Below are positions 7,326 to 16,147 of a DNA stretch of 47,611 nucleotides, piece by piece (the stretch's first letter is position 1; each line of letters starts with the position of its first letter). Below the pieces are notes generated by a model. It was not told where the DNA came from. It did not search any database and saw only the letters and a program-made list of their open reading frames with translations. Location of the stretch: assembly GCF_004919085.1 (NCBI RefSeq), contig NZ_STGL01000004.1, positions 1-47,611 of the forward strand, in the 5' to 3' direction. This DNA comes from Nocardioides sp. GY 10127 (lineage in GTDB: Bacteria > Actinomycetota > Actinomycetes > Propionibacteriales > Nocardioidaceae). The position numbers and the translations under genes are program-made.

Positions 7326-8015
7326 TCAGACCGACGTCGCGGCCCCCAGCAGCGCGGCGGCCCGCCCGGCGACCACGTCCACGGCCGTCGGGTGGGTCCC
7401 GAGGACGTCGGCCACCGGCCCGGCCCCGGCGGCCGCCGCGGCCTCGGTGACCCGGCGGGAGAACAGCCCGGGGCTCAGCAGGTAGAGCGAGACCGCGTCC
7501 CCCGGCTGCAGCACCTCCTCGGGGCGCTTGCCCAGCCCCGCGAGGGTGGCCAGCCGGACCTCGGCGCCCCAGCCCTCGATGAGGTGCCGGGTCGCGGCAC
7601 GCAGGTCACGCCAGCCGAGCGGGTCGGTGGAGCCGGCGGCCACCATCGTCACCGGCTGGCCGGGCCGGGCGCCCGCTTCGAGCAGCCGGTCGACCTGCGC
7701 CAGCGCGAGCTGCGGGTCGGGCCCGAGCGGGCGGCCGAGCGCGACGTCCGCGCCGGCGGGGGCCAGGGCGCACGCCTCCGGCAGGTCGTGGCGGACGTGG
7801 TAGCCCGTGGACAGCAGCAGCGGGACGACGGCCACCGGACCGCTCACGGTGCGCATCACGTCGGAGAGCAGCGGCTCGGAGAGCTCGACGTAGGCGGCGA
7901 CGGCCTCCACGCCCAGCCGCTCGGCCGCGGCGGCGGTGAGCCGGCGCGCGACCTCGTTGCCGCCGGCCCGGCGGGTGCCGTGGGCGACGGTGACGAGGCG
8001 GGGCGCTGCGGTCAC
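7326..8015 (-). CDS. Sirohydrochlorin chelatase (CbiX/SirB-like)
   Basis: A 229-residue CbiX-type chelatase. The N-terminal half has metal-site His12 in VTVAHGTRRAGGN and the GYHVRHDLP motif (H73, H76). The C-terminal half repeats the fold without the His, as is common in long-form enzymes with one active site. In this context it should insert iron into sirohydrochlorin to make siroheme for NirB. The GTG at 8015 overlaps the stop of nnaR (GTGA), so it is translationally coupled and is the last gene of the nir operon. The methyltransferase and dehydrogenase needed to make sirohydrochlorin are not in the window. Confidence 0.85.
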   Translation of the reverse strand: MTAAPRLVTVAHGTRRAGGNEVARRLTAAAAERLGVEAVAAYVELSEPLLSDVMRTVSGPVAVVPLLLSTGYHVRHDLPEACALAPAGADVALGRPLGPDPQLALAQVDRLLEAGARPGQPVTMVAAGSTDPLGWRDLRAATRHLIEGWGAEVRLATLAGLGKRPEEVLQPGDAVSLYLLSPGLFSRRVTEAAAAAGAGPVADVLGTHPTAVDVVAGRAAALLGAATSV

Positions 8016-9208
8016 ACCTCCACCGCCAGGCGGTAGCCGCGCTTGACGACGGTCTGGACCGCGCGGGTGCCGAGGGCGGCCCGGAGCCGGGCCACGGCCA
8101 TCTCCACGGCGTGCTCCGAGCCCGCGGTGCCGGAGGGCAGCTGGGCCAGGAGCGCCCGGCGGGGCACCACGTTGCCCGGGTTCGCCACGAGGGCGGCGAG
8201 GACCGCCATGGGGGCCGGGGACAGCTTGACCTCGGTGCCGTCGAGCAGCACGGACTCGCCGTGCATGAGCAGCTGGTGCCCACCCACGAGCTCCAGCGAG
8301 AGGCCCTGCCGCCGCGAGGGCAGGTCGGACTCCATCAGCTTGATCATGGCCGCCATCCGCGAGCGGTCCGGCGGATAGATGGTCGGCACGCCCCACAGCT
8401 CGAACGCGGCCGCGGTCACCGGGCCGACGCAGACGGCCACGACGTCCGCCTGGAACGCGCTGACGACGTCGTCGCGACGCCCCACGGAGGTGGCGGCGTC
8501 CATGAGGGCGGCGACCGCGGGGGCGGAGGTGAACGTGACGGCGTCCAGCTCGAGGTCGGCGATGCGGTCGACGAGGGCGAACATCGGCGTCGGGTCCTCA
8601 GCGGTCACCGTGCGGTAGACGGTCACGACGGTGACGTCCGCGCCCTGGCGGCGCAGGGCGTGGGCGACCATCGAGAGCGACTGGCCGTGCTCCTGCACGA
8701 CGATCCGCTTGCCGGTGAGGTCGCGGCCGCGCAGGTGGTCGAGGACGTCCTCGAAGAGCTCCGACTGCGGCGACCACAGCTCGCGCAGGCCGACGGCCCG
8801 CAGGGCGCCCACGGCCTTGGGGCCGCGGGCGAGGATCTCGGCCGGCCGCAGGGCGCGGACGAGCGCCTCGTCCAGGCCCCACTGCTGGGCCTGCTCGATC
8901 CAGGCGCGCATGCCCACGCCGGTGGTGGCGAGGAACATGTGCGGCGGGTTCGCGATGACCGCCTCGGTGGCGGGGCGCAGCTGCGCCTCGTCCACCCGGT
9001 TGGGGTCGCTGGAGAGGGCGGGGGCGAGGACGACCTCGGCGCCGCGCCGCTCGAGCAGGGCGACCTGCTCCTCGTTCTTGCGGGCGGCGGTCACGCCGAT
9101 CCGGAAGCCCGCGAGCGAGCCCGTCCGGGCGCCCGCGTCCTCCGCCGTGCCCTCGACCAGACCCTCGACCACCGGCTCCCCCTCGGGAATCGAGCCGGCG
9201 CAGTTCAC
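8012..9208 (-). CDS. nnaR: HemD-like / winged-helix fusion regulator (NnaR type)
   Basis: A 398-residue fusion. Residues ~30-285 have the two-lobed uroporphyrinogen-III synthase fold (GFRIGVTAARKNEEQ at the start, VTFTSAPAVAALM and VAVCVGPVTAAA in the second lobe). Residues ~300-398 form an OmpR-type winged helix (VKLSPAPMAVLAALVANPGNVVPRRALL, then HAVEMAVARLRAALG and VVKRGYRL). Proteins of this build beside nirBD, such as Rv0260c and NnaR of Streptomyces and Mycobacterium, activate nitrate and nitrite assimilation together with GlnR. The GTG at 9208 overlaps the nirD stop. Whether the HemD part is catalytic or only a sensor cannot be told from sequence. The CTCAC arrays upstream of nirB and narK are candidate binding sites. 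Confidence 0.85.
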   Translation of the reverse strand: MNCAGSIPEGEPVVEGLVEGTAEDAGARTGSLAGFRIGVTAARKNEEQVALLERRGAEVVLAPALSSDPNRVDEAQLRPATEAVIANPPHMFLATTGVGMRAWIEQAQQWGLDEALVRALRPAEILARGPKAVGALRAVGLRELWSPQSELFEDVLDHLRGRDLTGKRIVVQEHGQSLSMVAHALRRQGADVTVVTVYRTVTAEDPTPMFALVDRIADLELDAVTFTSAPAVAALMDAATSVGRRDDVVSAFQADVVAVCVGPVTAAAFELWGVPTIYPPDRSRMAAMIKLMESDLPSRRQGLSLELVGGHQLLMHGESVLLDGTEVKLSPAPMAVLAALVANPGNVVPRRALLAQLPSGTAGSEHAVEMAVARLRAALGTRAVQTVVKRGYRLAVEV

Positions 9209-9573
9209 GCCGGCGTGCGCTTCGCCCCCACGAGCACGACACCGGCGTCGACCTTGACGTCCCAGGTGTCCACCCGCACTGCCTCGTCGTCGAGGCACAC
9301 CCCGTCGGAGAGGCGGAAAGGCTGCTTCAGCATCGGCGAGGCCACGAAGGGCACCCCGCCTCGGGTGCCCACGATGCCACGGGAGAGCACCGAAGCACGA
9401 GCGAAGGGACACACGTTGGACAGCGCGTGCACCTCGTCGAGGTGGTCACGGAAGATCGCCACGGCCTCGCCGCCCACCAGGGCGGCCACGCCGCCCTCGG
9501 CGGGGACCTGCTCGAGGCGGCAGACCTCGGTCCACTCCTCGGTCTCGGTGCGGTCGGGAAGGATGGCGGTCAT
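9205..9573 (-). CDS. nirD: Nitrite reductase small subunit
   Basis: A 122-residue Rieske-fold protein of the NirD family. It has the shape of a Rieske domain (VHALSNVCPFARASVLSRG, then VASPMLKQPFRL) but lacks the paired Cys/His ligands of a true Rieske cluster, which is normal for NirD. It pairs with NirB in NADH-dependent reduction of nitrite to ammonium in the cytoplasm. The ATG at 9573 overlaps the nirB stop (ATGA), and its own stop overlaps the nnaR start, so large subunit, small subunit and regulator are translated as a coupled series. Confidence 0.92.
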   Translation of the reverse strand: MTAILPDRTETEEWTEVCRLEQVPAEGGVAALVGGEAVAIFRDHLDEVHALSNVCPFARASVLSRGIVGTRGGVPFVASPMLKQPFRLSDGVCLDDEAVRVDTWDVKVDAGVVLVGAKRTPA

Positions 9574-12143
9574 CGCGGGCCTCCGACGGGGATCGTGGAG
9601 CCGAGGACGACCGGCTCGTCGTGGTTGACCGGGCGGATCTGGTCCCGCTCGGTGGTGAAGCTGATGTTCGGGTCCGGGACGCCGGGGGCGTTGACGAAGG
9701 AGACGAACCGAGAGAGCTTCTCCGGGTCCTCCAGGGTCGCCTTCCACTCGTCGAAGTAGGACGCCACGTGGCGGTCCATCTCGCGCTCGAGCTCGGAGCC
9801 GAGGCCGAGGACGTCGTCCACCACGACCGCCTTGACGCGGTCGAGACCGCCGTCGAGGGAGTCGATCCACGGCGCCGTGCGCTGGAGCCGGTCGGCGGTG
9901 CGCACGTAGTACATGAGGAACCGGTCGAGGTAGCGGACGAGGGTCTCGTCGTCCAGGTCGCCGGCCAGGAGCTGGGCGTGGGCCGGGGTAGCGCCGCCGT
10001 TGCCGCCGACGTAGAGGTTCCAGCCCTTGTCGGTGGCGATGACGCCGAAGTCCTTGCCGCGCGCCTCGGCGCACTCGCGGGCGCAGCCGGAGACGCCGCC
10101 CTTGAGCTTGTGCGGGGAGCGCAGGCCGCGGTAGCGCAGCTCCAGCCGGATGGCCATGCTCACCGACTCCTGGACGCCGTAGCGGCACCACTCGGAGCCG
10201 ACGCAGGACTTCACGGTCCGCAGGGACTTGCCGTACGCGTGGCCGGACTCGAAGCCGGCGTCCACGAGGCGACCCCAGATGAGCGGGAGGTCCTCGAGCC
10301 GGGCACCGAACATGTCGATGCGCTGGCCGCCCGTGATCTTCGTGTAGAGCCCGAAGTCGCGCGCCACCTCGCCGATCACGATGAGGCCCTCGGGCGTCAC
10401 CTCGCCACCGGGGATGCGCGGGACGACGGAGTAGGTGCCGTTCTTCTGGATGTTGGCCAGGAACGCGTCGTTGGTGTCCTGGAGGCCGCGGTGACGCCCC
10501 TCCAGCACGTGCTCGTTGAACTGGCTGGCCAGGATCGAGGCCACGGTGGGCTTGCAGATGTCGCAGCCGCGGCCGGTGCCGTGCGCCTCGAGGACGTCGG
10601 CGAAGGTCCGGTAACCGTGGATCGCGACGATCTCGAACAGCTCGGAGCGGGACACGGCGAAGTGCTCGCACAGCGCCCGGTTGACCTCGCGCCCGGTCTT
10701 GGCGAAGTGGTCCTCGATGATCGCCTTGACGCTGGTGACGCAGGAGCCGCAGGTGGTGCCGGCGTTGGTGCACTTCTTGACCGAGGCCACGTCCTCGCAG
10801 CCGTCGTGCTCGACGGCGTGGACGATGTCGCCCTTGCTCACGTTGTTGCAGGAGCAGATCTGCGCCTCGTCGGGCAGGGCGGCGACGCCGGAGCCGGTCG
10901 AGCCGCCGCGCGAGGCGGGGAGGATGAGCTCCTCCGGGTTCTCCGGCAGCGGGATGCCGGAGGAGACCATCGGGCGGAGGAGGCCGTAGGCGGCGGCGTC
11001 GCCGACCAGGATGCCGCCGAGGAGGCGGGAGCCGTCCTCGGTGACGACGAGCTTCTTGTAGACCCCGGCGACGGCGTCGGAGTAGACGAGCTCGAGGGAG
11101 CCCTCGGTGGTCGCGAAGGCGTCGCCGAAGGAGGCGACGTCGACGCCGAGGAGCTTGAGCTTGGTGGACATGTCGGCGCCGGTGAAGCGGCCCGGGCCGT
11201 CCAGGAGGGCGTCGACGACGACCTCGGCCATGTCGTAGCCCGGGGCCACCAGGCCGTACATGCGGCCGGCGGGGGCGGCGCACTCGCCGATCGCCCAGAT
11301 CCGCTCGTCGGAGGAGTGGCACTGGTCGTCGACCAGGACGCCGCCGCGGTCGGCGACCTCCAGGCCGCACTCGCGGGCGAGGAGGTCGCGGGGGCGGATG
11401 CCGGCGGAGAAGACGACGACCTGGGCCTCGACGGGGGCGGCGTCCTTGAGCGCGAGCCCGTTGACGCGGCCGGCCTCGTCGGCGGTGATCGCCTCCGTCA
11501 TGACGCCGGTGTGGACGCTCACGCCGAGCTTCTCGATGTGCCGCACCAGCGTGCTGCCGCCCGCCTGGTCGAGCTGGACCGGCATGAGGCGCGGCGCCAT
11601 CTCGACGACGTGGGTCTGCAGGCCGAGCTGGACGAGGGCGTTGGCCGCCTCGAGGCCGAGCAGGCCGCCGCCGATCACGATGCCGGACGTCGCGGTGTGC
11701 GAGGCCTCGCGGATGGCGTCCAGGTCCTCGATCGTGCGGTAGACGAAGACGCCCTCGTGCTCGCGACCCGGCACCGGCGGGACGAAGGGGGCCGCGCCGG
11801 TGGCGAGGACCAGCTGGTCGTAGGCCACCGTGGTCTCGGTGCCGCAGACCTTGTCCCGCGTCGTGACGGTGCGGGCGTCGCGGTCGATCGCCACGACCTC
11901 GGTGGAGAGCCGGAGCTCGACCGCGTCGTGGTCGTAGCTGCCGCCCGGCAGCAGGGAGAGCTCCTCGGCGCAGGTGGCGGAGAAGTAGGACGTGAGGGCG
12001 ACGCGGTCGTAGGCCGCGCGGGGCTCCTCGCCGAGGACGACGACGTCGTACCGCTCGGTCAGGCCACGCTCGATGGCGGCCTGCACCAGGCGGTGGCCGA
12101 CCATGCCGTGGCCGACGACGACCAGGCGCTCACGCTGACTCAT
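9570..12143 (-). CDS. nirB: Nitrite reductase [NAD(P)H] large subunit
   Basis: Full length at 857 residues. Order: N-terminal FAD-binding fold (LVVVGHGMVG), NAD-binding fold (GIVIGGGLLGLEAANAL, ~155-170), BFD-type [2Fe-2S] ligands C430, C432, C465, C468, a further CxxC (C527/C530) usual in NirB, then the sulfite/nitrite reductase region with siroheme-[4Fe-4S] ligands C647, C653, C687 and C691. It carries out six-electron reduction of nitrite to ammonium. The ATG at 12143 follows GGAGG-like sequence (CTGGAGGAACC on the minus strand). The gene has its own 260-base upstream region with a composite operator, so it can be controlled separately from narK-nasCB. Confidence 0.96.
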   Translation of the reverse strand: MSQRERLVVVGHGMVGHRLVQAAIERGLTERYDVVVLGEEPRAAYDRVALTSYFSATCAEELSLLPGGSYDHDAVELRLSTEVVAIDRDARTVTTRDKVCGTETTVAYDQLVLATGAAPFVPPVPGREHEGVFVYRTIEDLDAIREASHTATSGIVIGGGLLGLEAANALVQLGLQTHVVEMAPRLMPVQLDQAGGSTLVRHIEKLGVSVHTGVMTEAITADEAGRVNGLALKDAAPVEAQVVVFSAGIRPRDLLARECGLEVADRGGVLVDDQCHSSDERIWAIGECAAPAGRMYGLVAPGYDMAEVVVDALLDGPGRFTGADMSTKLKLLGVDVASFGDAFATTEGSLELVYSDAVAGVYKKLVVTEDGSRLLGGILVGDAAAYGLLRPMVSSGIPLPENPEELILPASRGGSTGSGVAALPDEAQICSCNNVSKGDIVHAVEHDGCEDVASVKKCTNAGTTCGSCVTSVKAIIEDHFAKTGREVNRALCEHFAVSRSELFEIVAIHGYRTFADVLEAHGTGRGCDICKPTVASILASQFNEHVLEGRHRGLQDTNDAFLANIQKNGTYSVVPRIPGGEVTPEGLIVIGEVARDFGLYTKITGGQRIDMFGARLEDLPLIWGRLVDAGFESGHAYGKSLRTVKSCVGSEWCRYGVQESVSMAIRLELRYRGLRSPHKLKGGVSGCARECAEARGKDFGVIATDKGWNLYVGGNGGATPAHAQLLAGDLDDETLVRYLDRFLMYYVRTADRLQRTAPWIDSLDGGLDRVKAVVVDDVLGLGSELEREMDRHVASYFDEWKATLEDPEKLSRFVSFVNAPGVPDPNISFTTERDQIRPVNHDEPVVLGSTIPVGGPR

Positions 12144-12223
12144 GGTTCCTCCAGAGGTCCCTGCGACGGGGAAGACGGGTGGGTGCTGCGACTACTACTC
12201 TGCGGGGCCGGGATTGCCCGTCC

Positions 12224-12308
12224 GTCACGCTTCCGCGCACGTCCGGTGACACTTCCCTCACCGCCTCACGGGCCTCACGGACTCACGTCCGCGACCTCAC
12301 GGCCTCAC
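12224..12308 (-). promoter_or_regulatory. nirB composite operator: GlnR-like boxes plus CTCAC array
   Basis: Six CTCAC boxes start at 12257, 12265, 12274, 12282, 12296 and 12304 (steps 8, 9, 8, 14, 8). Nearer the gene, GTCAC (12224) and GTGAC (12246) are 22 bases apart, and the first CTCAC is another 11 away, which fits the spacing of GlnR a-sites (GTnAC-n6-GnAAC-n6-GTnAC), although the b-sites are poor. The same arrangement occurs before narK. Binding by NnaR and GlnR is inferred. The rest of the 12144-12403 gap holds no gene. Confidence 0.55.
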
Positions 12309-12403
12309 GGTCCAGACCGGGCTGGTCCGGGCTCCGGGATGAGCCGAGAAGTGCCCTCTGACCTGCAAGGACGCTGCGGGGCGGCCGGCGCCGGGTCGAG
12401 CCG

Positions 12404-13930
12404 TCAGGAGACCGGCTGCGGCTGCGAGGAGGCGCCGAGCCGCTCGGCCAGGAGGTCCTTGCAGGCCCCGGCGCACCCGCCGCAACCGGTGGTCGCGCGG
12501 GTGGTCGTGCGGACCTCCTCCAGGGAGGAGCAGGCCCGGATCGCGCCCGCGGTCACGCCGGCGCAGGCGCAGACCTCGGCCTCGTCGGGCAGCACGGTCG
12601 GCGTGGGCACGACGTCGGGCAGCAGCAGGTCGCCCGGCTCGAGCATCCCGAGCTCCGTGCCGTGATCGTAGTACTGCGTGATGAGCCCGACGCGGGACAG
12701 GTCGCCGACCAGCGAGGCCGCCACGATCCGGCCGTCACGCACCACCAGGTGGCTGTGCTTGCCGGTGATCGGGTTGGACACCTCGACGTCCTCGCCCTCG
12801 GCGTTGACGGGGTCGCCGAGCACCGCGACGTCCAGGCCGGTGGCGCGGAGCCGCGCGACGACCCGGGAGCCCTCGTGCCGGACGTCCTCGCCGCACAGGC
12901 GGCGCGCCAGGATGCCGGCCTGCTCCCACGCGGGGGCGACGAAGCCGTGGACGACGCCGCCGTGCTGGGCGCAGTCGCCGATCGCGTGGATGCGCGGGTC
13001 GGTGACCGAGGCGAGGGTGTCGTCGACGACGATCCCCCGGCGCACCTCGAGGCCCGCACCACGGGCGAGCGCCGTGGACGGCCGGCCGCCGGAGGTGAGG
13101 ACGACGAGGTCTGTCTCGAGCACGAAGCCGTTGTCGAGCTGCAGGCCGACGGGGCCGTCCCCGTCGGCCACGGGGCCGCTGGGGGGCTCGACGAGCCGGG
13201 TCACGCGCGCGCCGGTGTAGACGGTGGTGCCCAGCCGCTCCAGGCTGCGGCGCAGGACCTTGGCGCCGGACTCGGAGACCTGGCGGGAGAGCAGGTGGTC
13301 GGCCGCCTCGACGACCTCGACCGTGAGGCCGCGCAGCGAGAGCGCGCGGGCCACCTGGAGGCCCAGGAGGCCCCCGCCGACGACCACGACGCGGGCCTTC
13401 GGGTGGGCCCCGACGGCCGCCTCGAGGCCCTCGCAGTCGGCGACGGAGCGGAACGCGTGGACGCGCGGGTGCAGCGAGCCGTCGTGGCGCACGAGCCCGC
13501 GCATCGGCGGGAGGGTCGGGATCGAGCCGGTGGCGAGCACGAGCTTGTCGAAGCCGATGGTGGTGCCGTCGACGAGCATGACGTCGCCGTAGTCGCGATC
13601 GACCGTGAGCACGCGGGAACCCAGCCGGAGGTCGACACCGTGCTCGGCGAACCAGTCCTCGCTGCGCAGCGTGATCGCCTCGCGGTCGTGGGTGCCCTCC
13701 AGCACCGCGGAGAGCAGGATGCGGTTGTAGGACGGGACCTGCTCGTCCCCGAGCACCGTGACGTGCCCCGGGTAGCCCTGCGCCACCAGCTGCTCGACCA
13801 GGCGGGTGGCAGCCATGCCGTTGCCGACGACGACGAGCCGCTCGCGGCCGTCCTCGCGCGCCCCGGGCTGGTGCTGCCGGGCCGCGCTCACGGGAGCACC
13901 AGGGGCGGTGGGAGCGGGCTGGGTGTTCAC
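12404..13930 (-). CDS. nasB: Assimilatory nitrate reductase electron-transfer subunit (FAD/NAD(P), BFD)
   Basis: A 508-residue flavoprotein related to the N-terminal half of NirB: FAD fold (LVVVGNGMAATRLVEQL), NAD fold (ARVVVVGGGLLGLQVARAL), the second FAD motif IHAIGDCAQH, and a C-terminal BFD [2Fe-2S] domain with C454, C456, C483 and C486. It should pass electrons from NAD(P)H to the molybdenum subunit encoded just upstream. The GTG at 13930 overlaps the nasC stop. Annotation pipelines often call such proteins nitrite reductase large subunit, but the siroheme domain is absent. Confidence 0.85.
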   Translation of the reverse strand: MNTQPAPTAPGAPVSAARQHQPGAREDGRERLVVVGNGMAATRLVEQLVAQGYPGHVTVLGDEQVPSYNRILLSAVLEGTHDREAITLRSEDWFAEHGVDLRLGSRVLTVDRDYGDVMLVDGTTIGFDKLVLATGSIPTLPPMRGLVRHDGSLHPRVHAFRSVADCEGLEAAVGAHPKARVVVVGGGLLGLQVARALSLRGLTVEVVEAADHLLSRQVSESGAKVLRRSLERLGTTVYTGARVTRLVEPPSGPVADGDGPVGLQLDNGFVLETDLVVLTSGGRPSTALARGAGLEVRRGIVVDDTLASVTDPRIHAIGDCAQHGGVVHGFVAPAWEQAGILARRLCGEDVRHEGSRVVARLRATGLDVAVLGDPVNAEGEDVEVSNPITGKHSHLVVRDGRIVAASLVGDLSRVGLITQYYDHGTELGMLEPGDLLLPDVVPTPTVLPDEAEVCACAGVTAGAIRACSSLEEVRTTTRATTGCGGCAGACKDLLAERLGASSQPQPVS

Positions 13931-15999
13931 GAGACCTCCACGGAAGCGGCGCAGACCTTGAACTCCGGCATCCGGCTGGCCGGGTCGAGCGCGTCGTTGG
14001 TGAGCCGGTTGACCCCGAGCCAGTGGAAGGGGACGAACACGGTGTCGGGTCGGATGGTGGTGACCACCCGCGCAGGGGCCTGGACGCTCCCGCGGCGGGT
14101 GGAGACGGTGACCTGCTCGCCGTCGGCGGTGCCGAGCCGACGGGCCAGGAGGGGGTGCATCTCGACGAAGGCGCCGGTGTCGGGCAGCTCGCGGATGCGG
14201 CGGGTCTGCGCCCCCGACTGGTACTGGGCCAGCACCCGGCCGGTGGTGAGGTGCAGCGGGAAGGCCTCGTCGATCGGCTCCGCGGTCCCGCGGTGCTCCA
14301 CGACGTGCATCTTCGCGCGGCCGTCCGGGTGGGCGAAGGCCTCGGTGAACATCCGCGGGGTGCCCGGGTGGGTGGCGTCGGGGCACGGCCAGAAGACGCC
14401 CTTCTCGGCCTCGATGCGCTCGTAGGTGATGCCCGCGTAGTCGGCCTTGCCGCCGGCGGAGGCCCGACCGAGCTCCTCGAAGACCTCCTCGGGGTCGGTC
14501 GAGAAGGCGATCGGCGCCTTGAGGCGCTCGGCGAGGCCGGCGACGACGTCGAGGTCGGAGTGGACGCCGCGGGGCGGTGCGACCGCCTGGCGGCGCAGGA
14601 TGACCCGGCCCTCCAGGTTGGTCATGGTCCCGGTCTCCTCGGCCCACTGGGTGACGGGGAGGACGACGTCGGCCATCGCCGCGGTCTCGCTCATCACGAT
14701 GTCGCAGACGACGAGGAGGTCGAGGCTCGCGAGGCGCTGCTCGACGTGGGTGGCGTTGGGGGCCGAGACGACGATGTTGGAGCCGTGGACGAGGAGCGCC
14801 TTCGGGCCGTCGTCGGTGCCGAGCGCGTCGAGCAGCTCGTAGGCGCTGCGTCCGGGGCCGGGCAGGCTGTCGGGGTCGACGCCCCACACGCCGGCGACGT
14901 GCGCGCGGGCGGCGGGGTCGACGAGCATCCGGTAGCCGGGGAGCTGGTCGTTCTTCTGGCCGTGCTCGCGGCCGCCCTGGCCGTTGCCCTGGCCGGTGAG
15001 GCAGCCGTACCCGGCGTGCTCGCGGCCCGGCAGGCCGAGGGCGAGCGCCAGGTCGATCCAGGCCAGGACGGTGTCGGAACCGGTGGCGTGCTGCTCGGCA
15101 CCGCGCGCGGTGAGCACCATGACCTTGCGGTGGGAGACCAGGAGGTCGGCCAGGGCGCGGAGCTCCTCGGCGGCCACGCCGGTGACGCGCTCGACCCGCT
15201 CGGGCCACCAGGCGGCGACGGAGTCGGCGACGGCGGCGAAGCCGTTCGTGCGGGCCTCCACGTACGCGGTGTCGACGTGGCCACCGGCGATCACCAGGTG
15301 CAGCAGCCCGAGCGCCAGGGCGAGGTCGGTGCCGGGGACGGGCTGCACCACGACGTCCGCGCGCTCGGCGGTGGCGGTCACCCGGGGGTCGATGACGACG
15401 ACCTTGCCGCCGTTCTCCCGGCAGCGGTCGAGGTAGCGGGCGGCCGGCGGCATCGTCTCGGCCATGTTGGAGCCGACGAGGACGACGACCTCCGCCTGCG
15501 CCACGTCGGAGAGCGGGAAGGGCAGGCCGCGGTCGACCCCGAACGTGCGGGTGCCGGCGGACGCGGCCGAGCTCATGCACCACCGGCCGTTGTAGTCGAT
15601 CTGGCTGGTGCCGAGGGCGACCCGGGCGAACTTGCCGAGCTGGTAGGCCTTCTCGTTGGTGAGGCCGCCGCCGCCGAAGACCGCGACGGCGTCCTTCCCG
15701 TGCTCGTCCTGGATCGTGCGGAGGCGGTCGGCGACGTGGTCGAGGGCCTCCTCCCACGTGACGGCCGTGAGCGCTCCGGTCTCCCGGTCGCGCACCAGCG
15801 GGCTGGTGAGCCGCTCGCGCGAGCCGCGGAGGCCGGCCGAGGTCCAGCCCTTGCGGCACAGGCCGCCCTCGTTGACCGGGAAATCCTCCCAGGGGAGGAC
15901 CTCCAGCGTGGCGCGCCCCTCGGCGCGGCCGGGCTGGAGCGTCATGCCGCACTGCAGGGAGCAGTAGGGGCAGTGCGTGCGGGTCTGGGTGCCGGTCAC
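13927..15999 (-). CDS. nasC: Assimilatory nitrate reductase catalytic subunit
   Basis: A 690-residue molybdopterin oxidoreductase of the Nas/NarB type that reduces nitrate to nitrite in the cytoplasm. An N-terminal [4Fe-4S] site is formed by C10, C13, C17 and C48 (HCPYCSLQC, then GGLCRKG). The bis-MGD-binding body contains GSNMAET, VHGSNIVVSAPN and the molydopterin dinucleotide-binding C-terminus (HLTTGRVLAQYQSG). No Tat signal is present, as expected for an assimilatory enzyme. The GTG at 15999 has AGGAGG six bases before it. It follows narK, separated by a strong hairpin. Confidence 0.93.
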   Translation of the reverse strand: MTGTQTRTHCPYCSLQCGMTLQPGRAEGRATLEVLPWEDFPVNEGGLCRKGWTSAGLRGSRERLTSPLVRDRETGALTAVTWEEALDHVADRLRTIQDEHGKDAVAVFGGGGLTNEKAYQLGKFARVALGTSQIDYNGRWCMSSAASAGTRTFGVDRGLPFPLSDVAQAEVVVLVGSNMAETMPPAARYLDRCRENGGKVVVIDPRVTATAERADVVVQPVPGTDLALALGLLHLVIAGGHVDTAYVEARTNGFAAVADSVAAWWPERVERVTGVAAEELRALADLLVSHRKVMVLTARGAEQHATGSDTVLAWIDLALALGLPGREHAGYGCLTGQGNGQGGREHGQKNDQLPGYRMLVDPAARAHVAGVWGVDPDSLPGPGRSAYELLDALGTDDGPKALLVHGSNIVVSAPNATHVEQRLASLDLLVVCDIVMSETAAMADVVLPVTQWAEETGTMTNLEGRVILRRQAVAPPRGVHSDLDVVAGLAERLKAPIAFSTDPEEVFEELGRASAGGKADYAGITYERIEAEKGVFWPCPDATHPGTPRMFTEAFAHPDGRAKMHVVEHRGTAEPIDEAFPLHLTTGRVLAQYQSGAQTRRIRELPDTGAFVEMHPLLARRLGTADGEQVTVSTRRGSVQAPARVVTTIRPDTVFVPFHWLGVNRLTNDALDPASRMPEFKVCAASVEVS

Positions 16000-16058
16000 G
16001 GGGAGCCTCCTGGACGGAGCAGACAGGTGGACGGGTGGTCCTGGCGGGTGCAGCGGAG

Positions 16059-16090
16059 GTGCTGCGGGGGTGCTGCGGGGGTGCTGCGGG
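16059..16090. repeat. 11-bp tandem repeat upstream of nasC
   Basis: GTGCTGCGGGG occurs three times in succession at an 11-base period, and the last unit is followed by AAGCAC, which can pair with GTGCT. It lies in the 148-base gap between narK and nasC. It could be a slippage-made repeat or part of the leader structure; nothing more can be said. Confidence 0.7.
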
Positions 16091-16099
16091 AAGCACTGC

Positions 16100-16133
16100 G
16101 CCGGGCCCGGGTCGTCGTTGACCCGGGCCCGGC
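16100..16133 (-). terminator. Hairpin between narK and nasC
   Basis: A perfect 14-bp stem (GCCGGGCCCGGGTC with its inverse) closes a 6-base loop just downstream of the narK stop. No T-run follows. It could end narK transcripts or attenuate read-through into nasC, giving transporter and reductase different levels. No separate operator-like array is seen for nasC. Confidence 0.75.
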
Positions 16134-16147
16134 TCAGGGGTGGAACG

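Noticed and set aside
9621..12665. A plus-strand open frame of over 1000 codons across nirB
   Set aside because: It is antisense to nirB, which has every cofactor motif in frame; the antisense translation is low-complexity Gly/Val/Arg/Asp-rich. High GC content makes such shadows.
12404..13930. A second nitrite reductase large subunit
   Set aside because: The siroheme/[4Fe-4S] domain is missing; the protein ends after the BFD domain and is fused in operon order to the nitrate reductase.
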